Of a DNA stretch of 6,240 nucleotides, positions 1-6,042 are shown piece after piece. The notes under the pieces are model-generated. The model ran no database searches. It saw only the letters and a list, made by a program, of their open reading frames with translations, and was not told the origin of the DNA. The translations under genes and the position numbers were made by a program. Origin of the DNA: a bacterium (GTDB taxonomy: Bacteria > Verrucomicrobiota > Kiritimatiellia > UBA8416); assembly GCA_020048935.1 (NCBI GenBank), contig JAIFLS010000028.1:1-6240 (forward strand), written 5' to 3'. Every line of letters starts with the position of its first letter. Position 1 is the stretch's first letter.

Positions 1-2
1 AT

Positions 3-1364
3 GGGTTGACCACCTGGTGCGAGAACTACGGGCACTGGGGGTTCCCCGGGGATTTCACGACCTACGGCCGGTATTCCGACGAGATCGGCGGAGAGTTCTG
101 GAGCAACAACAGTCTGGGTACAATCGAGTGCCGGGCGGCAAGTTCCACGGCGCATATCTATGGCCGGCGGCGGGTCTATGCCGAGGCGTTTACCAGCGGA
201 CTGGATCTGAAACATCATCCTTATCTCATTAAGAGGCGCGGCGAGGAAATGTTTTGTGAAGGGATCAACCACTTTGTCCTGCATGTGGTTGCTCATCAGC
301 CAAGAGATGGGGTGCCGGGCAAGAATCCTTGGTTCGGCACGGCGTTTCACCGCAATACCCCATGGTTCAACGAGAGTCGCGATTGGGTGCGTTACCTGCA
401 GCGAGTCCACTTCATGCTGCAGCAGGGCGATCCGGTCGCCGATGTGGCTGTGTATATTGGCGATTTCGCGCCGCAGATGACCGGGCCGGCCAATCCTGTG
501 CCCGCGGGCTACGACTATGACTACATGGGGTCGGATGCTATCCTGGGCAACCTCGATGTGGTGAACGGGAAATGGGTGGTTTACGATGAAAAGGACAGGA
601 AGCGCATCGCCGCCCGCTATGAACTGATGGCCATGCCAGAATCCGGCTATATCCGGCCGCATGTGCTGAAACGCATTGAAGAACTCAAGAAGGCAGGCGG
701 CAAGGTGGTCACGTCGTCGCCAGTTCCGGTTCATTCCCTGCAGGAGATCGGCGTCGCGCCTATCCTTTCGGAGGCCACCTGCGGGCTGCGCTGGAAGGCG
801 CGCCAACTGGACGACGGTATGCTGTTCTTCTTGTCGAATTTTGCTGCGGCCGGCACGTTTGAAACCAAGCTGCGGGTTACCGGCAAGGTGCCCGAACTGT
901 TCAACCCGGTGACTGGCGAGATCCGGAAAATCGCGCGCTACAAGGCTGAGAAAGACGGGACGCGGATTTGTTTCCATGTCAATGACAAGTCCGATTCGTT
1001 CTTTGTCATCTTTCGTGAAAAGCAGCAAGCGGCGTCTGTCGTCAAGGTCCAGGCTGAAGGCAAGGATGTGGGCCCCGGCGTGCTAGGGCTTTTCTATGAC
1101 GTGAAAAACGGTCTCGCAGCCGAATCGCGAAGCAAGGGTGTTTATACACTTACCATGAGCGACGGAACGACCAAGAGCGTGACCATTGATCAGGATTCCG
1201 CGAGTTTGCCGGTCACCGGGGAATGGACGACGACGAACAAGGACGGTGCTAAAGGAACTCGTGTTTTCCGTTCCGGCAGACTTCGGCAAGGGCCAGAAGA
1301 TCGTGCTGGATCTAGGCCAGGTCGAGGGAATGGCGAGGGTGACGTTGAATGGCAAGGATTTTGA
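3..1364 (+). CDS. GH106 family glycoside hydrolase (alpha-L-rhamnosidase-like), 5'-partial, frame broken near its 3' end
   Basis: Probable exo-acting alpha-L-rhamnosidase releasing L-rhamnose from plant or bacterial glycans. The frame is open from the first bases of the window, so the start and N-terminal half lie upstream; GH106 enzymes are usually around 1000 residues or more. Visible GH106 hallmarks, numbered from position 6: ENYGHWGFPG (6-15), SDEIGGEFW (24-32), RAASSTAHIYG (43-53), a CEGINHFVLH block (84-93) and AHQP (96-99), all in the catalytic region. After these come VADVAVYIGDFAP and PAGYDYDYM, a Rossmann-like stretch with MPESGYIRPHVL, then a beta-rich part with LFNPVTGEIRK. I cannot say which Glu residues are catalytic. 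From about position 1250 this frame becomes Arg/Gly-rich shadow sequence and stops at 1362-1364, while the true C-terminal module continues in frame 1. The family call is firm; rhamnose specificity is a family-level inference. The gene is either a pseudogene or carries a sequencing or assembly indel. Confidence 0.85.
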   Translation, partial: GLTTWCENYGHWGFPGDFTTYGRYSDEIGGEFWSNNSLGTIECRAASSTAHIYGRRRVYAEAFTSGLDLKHHPYLIKRRGEEMFCEGINHFVLHVVAHQPRDGVPGKNPWFGTAFHRNTPWFNESRDWVRYLQRVHFMLQQGDPVADVAVYIGDFAPQMTGPANPVPAGYDYDYMGSDAILGNLDVVNGKWVVYDEKDRKRIAARYELMAMPESGYIRPHVLKRIEELKKAGGKVVTSSPVPVHSLQEIGVAPILSEATCGLRWKARQLDDGMLFFLSNFAAAGTFETKLRVTGKVPELFNPVTGEIRKIARYKAEKDGTRICFHVNDKSDSFFVIFREKQQAASVVKVQAEGKDVGPGVLGLFYDVKNGLAAESRSKGVYTLTMSDGTTKSVTIDQDSASLPVTGEWTTTNKDGAKGTRVFRSGRLRQGPEDRAGSRPGRGNGEGDVEWQGF

Positions 1365-1518
1365 CACCCTTTGGATGCCACCTTTCGCGCTGGACGTTAC
1401 GGAAGTCTTGCATGCGGGCGACAATCACCTTAAGGTTCTTGTCACATCAACTTCGCAGGGAAAGCCGATCCTGGGAGATGTGACGCTGAGAACGGTGTCC
1501 AGACAAAGCCTTGAATAG
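1186..1518 (+). pseudogene. C-terminal beta-sandwich module of the same GH106 enzyme, displaced into frame 1
   Basis: This frame opens just after a TGA at 1180-1182, but only the part from about 1252 resembles the enzyme: KELVFSVPADFGKGQ, then VLDLGQVEGMARVTLNGKD, LWMPPFALDVTEVLHAGDN and ILGDVTLR. This is the galactose-binding-like sandwich that closes GH106 and many GH2-like enzymes (family pattern: LDLG.V...A.V.LNGK.lG.lW..PF..D.T..L..G.N.L). It follows the upstream frame only after a net +1 shift. I do not think it is an independent gene: the ATG at 1186 has no convincing ribosome binding site, and its first ~20 codons are shadow sequence of the upstream frame. The stop is TAG at 1516-1518, 12 bases before the ATPase ATG. 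Removing one T from the TTTT run at 1264-1267 would join the frames as GTRV-SVPADF, but other sites between about 1245 and 1275 are equally possible. Confidence 0.75.
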
Positions 1519-1522
1519 GTGA
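1517..1522 (+). promoter_or_regulatory. Ribosome binding site deciding the ATPase start (ATG at 1531)
   Basis: AGGTGA overlaps the hydrolase TAG stop and sits 8 bases before ATG 1531. The alternative GTG at 1519 lies inside this motif and has no purine-rich sequence at a useful distance upstream, so ATG 1531 is preferred. A second purine stretch, AAGAGG (1525-1530), directly abuts the ATG and is too close to act as the main site. Confidence 0.55.
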
Positions 1523-1530
1523 TCAAGAGG

Positions 1531-3054
1531 ATGGAAGAAACGAATAATCAATCACCGCTGGTTTCGGCACATGGAATTCGAAAGTCGTTTCCAGGCGTGG
1601 TTGCGCTGGACGGTGTGGATTTTACGGCTCAGGCCAGCCGGGTTCATGCCGTAGTCGGCGAGAATGGCGCGGGCAAATCCACGCTCATGAAGGTGCTCGG
1701 CGGCGTTTACCAGCAGGATGCAGGCACCGTGTTGATGGACGGTAACCCTGTTAATCTTCGATCCCCGCACCAGGCCATTGTGGCCGGCATCAGTGTGATT
1801 TACCAGGAACTTGACCTAGCGCCGCACCTGACGGCTGCGGAGAACATTCATTTGGGCCGCGAGCCGCGGCGTCACGGAGTCCTGACCGACCACGCGGCAA
1901 TGTCACGGGCGACCTCAGCGCTGTTTGAAGAGATGGATGTGAGCATACCGGCTGACGTACCTGTGGGGCAGCTTTCGCTGGCAGACCGGCAGATGGTCGA
2001 GATAGCCAAGGCAATCTCCCGAAAATCACGGGTGATCATCATGGATGAGCCGACGTCGTCGCTGACCGAACGCGAAGTCGGGGTGCTGTACAAGATCATT
2101 CGCCGACTGCGGGAGCAGGGATGCGCCATTGTTTATATTTCGCACCGGTTCAAGGAAATATTCGACCTAGCCGATGATGTGACCGTAATGCGCGACGGGC
2201 GGGTGGTTGGTGGCGGGCTTCTGCGTGACTTCGACAGGGCCGCAATTGTGCGGATGATGGTGGGGCGAGATGTGCAGGAAAACTCCCGTCGCACCGGACA
2301 AGTCGGAAGTGAGGCGGCATTGCGGGTTCAAGGGCTTTCCCTGCAGGGCGTATTTAATGATGTGTCGTTCGACCTTCATGCCGGAGAGACGCTGGGCATG
2401 TGCGGACTGGCCGGGTGCGGACGCGAGGAGGTGGCTCGCGCGTTGTTCGGGCTCTGTTCGTATGACCGCGGTTCGATAGAGTTGCTGGGCAAGCCGTTGC
2501 CGCCAGAGGGGCCGGCGGCGGCAATCCGCCGCGGGCTGGGATTCCTGTCGGAGGACCGGCGGAGCGAGGGAATCTTTGCCCAGATGAGCGTATCCGCCAA
2601 CATGACCCTGATGATTCTCCGCAGGCTTGCGTGGCGCGTATCGGGGTGGCTGTCATCGGCGGCGGAGCGCGCGGTGGTGGATAGCCACACGGTTTCCATG
2701 AAGATCCGCTATGCCTTCCCATCACAGGAAGTGCGACTGTTGTCCGGCGGCAACCAGCAGAAAGTCCTGCTTGCGCGGATCCTGGCAACCGGCTGCCGCG
2801 TTCTGATCCTTTGCGAGCCGACGCGCGGAGTGGATATCGGCGCGAAGAATGAGATCTACGCGCTGCTGCGCGAATTGAACCGGCAGGGTGTTGCCGTGCT
2901 GCTTATTTCCAGTGATCTGCCTGAGGTGCTGGAGGTTTGTCACCGGGCCGTTGTGATGTTCCAGGGGCGGCTTGCCGGTAACCTGGCGCGTGAAGCGATG
3001 AGCGAGGAAGCGATTATGCACTGTGCAACCGGACTGGCTGGAGGTGCGGCATGA
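1531..3054 (+). CDS. Sugar ABC transporter ATP-binding protein, two cassettes (RbsA/MglA/RhaT class)
   Basis: Cytoplasmic ATPase that powers uptake of a monosaccharide through the two permeases encoded next. Counting from ATG 1531 it has 507 residues, normal for this class. Cassette 1 is complete: Walker A GENGAGKST (43-51), Q-loop Gln92, a divergent signature LSLADRQ (148-154) as is common in the family, Walker B IIMDEP (Asp172, Glu173) and switch His205. Cassette 2 has the usual degenerate Walker A (GLAGCGREEV, 292-301), a good signature LSGGNQQ (404-410), and CEPTRGVDIGAK in place of the expected DEPTRG: the Walker B Asp is Cys428 (codon 2812-2814). So the ATP site made by cassette-1 Walker motifs plus the cassette-2 signature is intact, and the other site is degenerate. 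SSDLPEV replaces the switch His region in cassette 2, as is normal for these proteins. A GTG at 1519 would add four residues but has no Shine-Dalgarno. The gene overlaps the next one by ATGA. Sugar identity cannot be read from the ATPase. Confidence 0.95.
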   Translation: MEETNNQSPLVSAHGIRKSFPGVVALDGVDFTAQASRVHAVVGENGAGKSTLMKVLGGVYQQDAGTVLMDGNPVNLRSPHQAIVAGISVIYQELDLAPHLTAAENIHLGREPRRHGVLTDHAAMSRATSALFEEMDVSIPADVPVGQLSLADRQMVEIAKAISRKSRVIIMDEPTSSLTEREVGVLYKIIRRLREQGCAIVYISHRFKEIFDLADDVTVMRDGRVVGGGLLRDFDRAAIVRMMVGRDVQENSRRTGQVGSEAALRVQGLSLQGVFNDVSFDLHAGETLGMCGLAGCGREEVARALFGLCSYDRGSIELLGKPLPPEGPAAAIRRGLGFLSEDRRSEGIFAQMSVSANMTLMILRRLAWRVSGWLSSAAERAVVDSHTVSMKIRYAFPSQEVRLLSGGNQQKVLLARILATGCRVLILCEPTRGVDIGAKNEIYALLRELNRQGVAVLLISSDLPEVLEVCHRAVVMFQGRLAGNLAREAMSEEAIMHCATGLAGGAA

Positions 3055-3986
3055 GCGAGGCACGCTTCTGGCGCTGGTGGGACCGTTATGGACTGCTGGC
3101 GATTCTTACTTTCTCCGTAATCGCTCTTGCCGTGACCCAGCCGCATTTCCGCTCATGGTACACGGCGCTGAATCTGCTCTCGACCAGCGCGCCGGTGGCA
3201 ATAGCCGGTGCCGGCATGACGCTTGCGATCACCTGCGGAGTGTTCGACCTGTCGATTGGCGCGTTGCTGGCTCTGGTGAGCGTGACGATCGGCGTGACCG
3301 TGCCGTATCTCGGGTTTGCGGGCGCCATGGCGGCAGGATTGACCGTCGGAGTGATGGCTGGCCTTGTCAACGGCCTGATTGTGACGCGGCTGAGAATCCA
3401 GGCCTTTATTGCAACATTGGGAACAATGCTGCTTTGGCGCGGGCTGGCGCTCTGGGTCGGCGGCGGCAAGGACTCCAATCTGGTTCATGTGCCGGGGGTG
3501 AAGGTGCTTTCCGAGTGGTGGTGGCTGGCGTTCCTTGTAACCGGGGCTTACGGAGTCGGCGCATTGATATACTACCGGCTTCCGCTGGGGATGCGGCTTC
3601 GCGCCGTGGGATCGAGCGCCTCCTCCGCCTGGGCTTCCGGCGTCAATGTAAACGCGGCCAAGCTGTTCGTGTTCGCGTACACTGCGCTTATGGCGGCTGT
3701 TGCCGGCGCGGTAACAACCTCACAGCTTGCGATCGGCGGGTGTAATCTGGGTGTGGCCTTTGAGCTGGAAACAATCACGGTGGTGCTGCTGGGCGGCACA
3801 GCGCTGCGTGGCGGACTGGGTAAGCTCGGCGGCACGCTGCTGGCCACGGCTCTGCTGGGCGTAATGCGGATCGGGCTTGATCTGGCCAATGTGAAGGACG
3901 AATACCAGCGGCTTGCGATCGGTCTTCTTCTTCTGGCTGCCCTTGCGCTCGACGGCATTCGTCGCGCACGTAAGGAGGCAGCATGA
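3051..3986 (+). CDS. Sugar ABC transporter permease 1 (RbsC/RhaP class, BPD_transp_2 family)
   Basis: Inner-membrane subunit forming half of the translocation channel. It has 311 residues, typical for the class, and several hydrophobic segments after a short aromatic/charged N-terminus (FWRWWDRYG). Family landmarks are GAGMTLAITCGVFDLSIG (53-70, the diagnostic FDLSIGALLAL at 65-75), GLVNGLIVTRLRIQAFIATLGTM (104-126, the conserved NG..V...I..FI.TLG block), LPLGMRLRAVGSS (177-189) and the C-terminal LLGGTALRGGLGKLGGT (246-262). The start is ATG 3051, overlapping the ATPase stop as ATGA, with GGAGGT at 3040-3045 five bases upstream. It is clearly homologous to, but not identical with, the permease encoded next (both carry FDLSIGALLAL), so the two probably form a heterodimer as in the RhaPQ or LsrCD pairs rather than a homodimer as in ribose transport. 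The substrate is inferred from context only. Confidence 0.93.
   Translation: MSEARFWRWWDRYGLLAILTFSVIALAVTQPHFRSWYTALNLLSTSAPVAIAGAGMTLAITCGVFDLSIGALLALVSVTIGVTVPYLGFAGAMAAGLTVGVMAGLVNGLIVTRLRIQAFIATLGTMLLWRGLALWVGGGKDSNLVHVPGVKVLSEWWWLAFLVTGAYGVGALIYYRLPLGMRLRAVGSSASSAWASGVNVNAAKLFVFAYTALMAAVAGAVTTSQLAIGGCNLGVAFELETITVVLLGGTALRGGLGKLGGTLLATALLGVMRIGLDLANVKDEYQRLAIGLLLLAALALDGIRRARKEAA
3971..3978 (+). promoter_or_regulatory. Full-length Shine-Dalgarno for permease 2
   Basis: TAAGGAGG is a perfect eight-base complement of the usual 16S 3' end. It lies inside the last codons of permease 1, four bases before ATG 3983. It is the strongest ribosome binding site in the window and supports both the start choice and efficient re-initiation at the ATGA junction. 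Confidence 0.75.
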
Positions 3987-5017
3987 ACGAAAGCCGTACA
4001 TCCTTCTGGCGACGCTTGGCGGCCGCAGCGGCCTGGCGCGAGCGGACCGTGTTTATGGCACTTGCGGTTCTATTTCTCGCCGTATCGGCGGTCAATCCGC
4101 GATTTGCCGCATTGTCCAACGTGCTTAGCATTCTTGGCGATTCAGCCTACATCGGGATTGCCGCAATCGGCATGACGCTGTGCATCATCTTCGGCGCGTT
4201 TGATCTTTCGATCGGCGCCCTTCTTGCGCTGCTGAGCGTGGCGGCTGTGACGTGGGCTCCTGTGCTTCACCCCGTGACGGGCACGGCCGGGTTCCTGGCC
4301 GTCATCGCCATGGCCGGCGCCGGATGCGGACTGGTGAACGGAGCCCTGGTTGCAGGGTTGCGTATTCCGGCGTTCATTGCCACGCTGGGCATGATGTACG
4401 TGTACCGCGGGGCGGCGTTCATGCTGTCCGGCGGGCAGGACCAGCGACTCGCTGACGACTGGTTCCTGGCGCTTGCCAACGGAGACCTGGCCGGAGTGCC
4501 GGTTGTTTTCATGGTGTTTGCGGTGCTGGTCCTGCTCGGGACGCTGCTGCTGAACCGGCATCCGCTGGGGCGGCGCATCCAGGCCGTTGGCAATTCGCCG
4601 AAAGCCGCGCGTGCGGCGGGAATCTCGGTGCCGCGAACCACTCTTGCGGTGTTTGCCATTGTCGGCGTGTTCACGGCCATCGCGGCCGTACTGCAGGCCT
4701 CGCTGCTGCGCGGGGCGCAGCCGGGCCGCGGTGTTGAATTCGAACTGTACGTGATTGCCACGGTAGTTCTCGGTGGGACGTCGCTCGATGGCGGCAAGGG
4801 GAGTGTGATAAACACGGCTATCGCGGCGGTCCTGCTGGCGACCTTGCAGTGCTCGTTCTCGTTCCTGACGGTTAATCCGTACCTGCAAAAGATTATCATA
4901 GGGGGTGTCCTCCTGGCCGCATTTTCAATGAACTATCTGCGCGAGCGAGCCGAACAGTCAAGGCGACGGCGAGCGCAGCGGATTAAGCAAACAGGAAAGG
5001 ATAAGGTGACAGGATGA
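3983..5017 (+). CDS. Sugar ABC transporter permease 2 (RbsC/RhaQ class, BPD_transp_2 family)
   Basis: Second inner-membrane channel subunit, 344 residues. Landmarks are GMTLCIIFGAFDLSIG (63-78), GLVNGALVAGLRIPAFIATLGMM (116-138), HPLGRRIQAVGNSPKAARAAGI (193-214, the cytoplasmic loop expected to contact the ATPase) and FELYVIATVVLGGTSLDGGKGS (253-274). Where the family usually reads GT shortly after that motif, this protein has NT (277-278). The tail is unusually basic and hydrophilic (SRRRRAQRIK at 326-335, then KQTGKDKVTG), longer than in permease 1 and probably cytoplasmic. The start is ATG 3983, in ATGA overlap with permease 1 and preceded by TAAGGAGG. The stop overlaps the binding-protein start, again ATGA. 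Two non-identical permeases in one operon indicate a heterodimeric channel; the substrate is likely a pentose, hexose or deoxyhexose, with rhamnose favoured by the neighbouring hydrolase. Confidence 0.93.
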   Translation: MNESRTSFWRRLAAAAAWRERTVFMALAVLFLAVSAVNPRFAALSNVLSILGDSAYIGIAAIGMTLCIIFGAFDLSIGALLALLSVAAVTWAPVLHPVTGTAGFLAVIAMAGAGCGLVNGALVAGLRIPAFIATLGMMYVYRGAAFMLSGGQDQRLADDWFLALANGDLAGVPVVFMVFAVLVLLGTLLLNRHPLGRRIQAVGNSPKAARAAGISVPRTTLAVFAIVGVFTAIAAVLQASLLRGAQPGRGVEFELYVIATVVLGGTSLDGGKGSVINTAIAAVLLATLQCSFSFLTVNPYLQKIIIGGVLLAAFSMNYLRERAEQSRRRRAQRIKQTGKDKVTG

Positions 5018-5964
5018 AGTCCATTAAATGTGCAATGACGACAGCAGCCATGGTTCTGGCCGTCGCAGGGGCAGGGTGCCGCGATGCGAAATCTCCAGCC
5101 GGCCAGCAGACGATCGGGTTCTCCGTATACGATATGAAGTATGAGTTTTTCCAGATGATGGAAAAAGGCACACGTGAGCGGGTGCAGGAACTCGGTTACG
5201 GGTACCAGCTTCATGATCAGAAAAGTGATGAACTGCAGATGGTGTCAGGCTGCAAGAGCCTGATCAACCAGGGTGCTGCCGGACTTATCGTAAGTCCGAT
5301 CAAGCCGGACGCGCTCGGTGCCGTAGTGGACGCGGCGCAGAAGGCGGGAATTCCAGTTGTGATTAACGACATCGGCGGTGGAGGGACACCATACCAGGCC
5401 ATCGTTATATCGGATAATTTCGGTGGCGGCAAACTCGCAGCGCAGCACGTGATCGAAAAACTAGGCCCCGGAAAAGGCCGTAACGTGGCGATTATCAAGT
5501 GTGAGCCGTCGGCCACTTATGCAGTCCGGCGCGGGGAAGGATTCAAGGCGGAGATTACCACCAACGGTTATGCCGTGACCGCTGAGCTATCCGGTCACAG
5601 CAAGACAGAAGAAGGATATTCGAAGATGAAGAATATTCTCGCCGGCGCGCCGGACCTGGTTGCCGTGTTCTGTGAGAATGATCCGATGGCTGTCGGGGCT
5701 GCGCAGGCGGTTGCCGAGGCCGGAAAGACTGCGCAGGTCATGGTCATAGGGTTCAACGCTGATGGCGTTGCCCTCGAATCCATACGCGCCGGAACCATGG
5801 CGGCTTCGGTGGCGCAGTTTCCCGAAAAGATGGGCCGCATCAGCGCCGAACTGACAGACAAAATATTGAAGAAACAGGATCTGCAGTTTGACGACCCGGC
5901 CCGGCGGGAAATCTTTGCGCCGGTGAAACTGATCACCAGGGAGACCATTCAGGACGCGAAGTGA
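5014..5964 (+). CDS. Sugar-binding lipoprotein of the ABC importer (RbsB/RhaS class, periplasmic binding protein)
   Basis: Captures the sugar outside the inner membrane and delivers it to the permease pair. It has 316 residues. An N-terminal signal with a hydrophobic stretch (AAMVLAVAGAG) ends in a lipobox-like AGAG-Cys22, so it is probably a membrane-anchored lipoprotein; Gly at the lipobox -3 position is slightly atypical. The mature part has the Peripla_BP_4 pattern: IGFSVYDMKYEFF (34-46), INQGAAGLIVSPIKPDA (84-100), AGIPVVINDIGG (111-122, Asp119 at the usual ligand-binding position after this strand), SDNFGGGKLAA (133-143), RRGEGF (172-177), ENDPMAVGAAQA (221-232, Asn222 and Asp223 expected to contact ligand), VIGFNADGVALESIRAG (244-260) and SVAQFPEKMG (265-274). 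The start is ATG 5014, overlapping the permease 2 stop, with AAGGTG at 5003-5008. Having the binding protein last in the operon is less common than first. Ligand identity is inferred from context. Confidence 0.93.
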   Translation: MKSIKCAMTTAAMVLAVAGAGCRDAKSPAGQQTIGFSVYDMKYEFFQMMEKGTRERVQELGYGYQLHDQKSDELQMVSGCKSLINQGAAGLIVSPIKPDALGAVVDAAQKAGIPVVINDIGGGGTPYQAIVISDNFGGGKLAAQHVIEKLGPGKGRNVAIIKCEPSATYAVRRGEGFKAEITTNGYAVTAELSGHSKTEEGYSKMKNILAGAPDLVAVFCENDPMAVGAAQAVAEAGKTAQVMVIGFNADGVALESIRAGTMAASVAQFPEKMGRISAELTDKILKKQDLQFDDPARREIFAPVKLITRETIQDAK

Positions 5965-5982
5965 CATGGAGCCCATCGGGGT

Positions 5983-6009
5983 CTGGCCCTGAGAGGCCCT
6001 GAGAGCCAG
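5983..6009 (+). terminator. Weak candidate hairpin in the convergent gap
   Basis: CTGGC at 5983-5987 pairs with GCCAG at 6005-6009, with the tandem repeat in the loop. The stem is only 5 bp and no T run follows on either strand, so it does not meet the standard for an intrinsic terminator. It is listed because it is the only structure in the gap and is placed where both converging operons should end. Confidence 0.2.
5985..6004 (+). repeat. Perfect 10-bp tandem duplication
   Basis: GGCCCTGAGA occurs twice head to tail (5985-5994 and 5995-6004). The two GGCC cores can pair with each other around a 6-base loop. The whole unit is framed by CTGGC (5983-5987) and GCCAG (6005-6009), which could form a 5-bp stem. 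This looks like a small replication-slippage duplication. Confidence 0.8.
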
Positions 6010-6042
6010 CTATTCGGTTGAGGTTCAGAAGGAAAATCGGGG

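Larger units (their letters stand above)
5965..6042 (+). other. Convergent intergenic gap
   Basis: This 78-base non-coding gap lies between the binding-protein TGA (+ strand) and the TAG of the TPR gene (- strand). Termination of both transcripts is expected here, but I see no classic hairpin followed by a T run in either direction. It contains a 10-bp tandem duplication and a weak inverted repeat (annotated separately), and ATCGGGG occurs at both ends (5975-5981 and 6036-6042). Confidence 0.7.

Noticed and set aside
1..9. ATG at position 1 as a gene start
   Set aside because: It reads ATG GGT TGA and stops at once; the hydrolase reads in frame 3 from upstream of the window.
1186..1260. ATG 1186 as the start of a separate small gene
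   Set aside because: Codons up to about 1250 are shadow sequence of the upstream frame; the recognisable part is the GH106 C-terminal module and belongs to the same enzyme.
1245..1275. Programmed +1 frameshifting in the hydrolase
   Set aside because: No slow or stop codon is placed at the junction and there is no known slippery motif; gene decay or a sequence error is simpler.
1519..1530. GTG 1519 as the ATPase start
   Set aside because: No Shine-Dalgarno precedes it, and it lies inside the AGGTGA that serves ATG 1531; the added four residues have no family support.
3023..3745. 240-codon + strand frame overlapping permease 1
   Set aside because: Arg/Gly/Cys-rich shadow translation of the permease; the permease frame carries all the conserved motifs.
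4142..4899. Long - strand open frames (248 and 210 codons) opposite permease 2
   Set aside because: Both lie wholly inside a well-supported membrane protein gene, have low-complexity Arg/Gln/His-rich or Pro/Ala/Thr-rich composition and show no domain pattern; they are antisense shadows of a G+C-rich gene.
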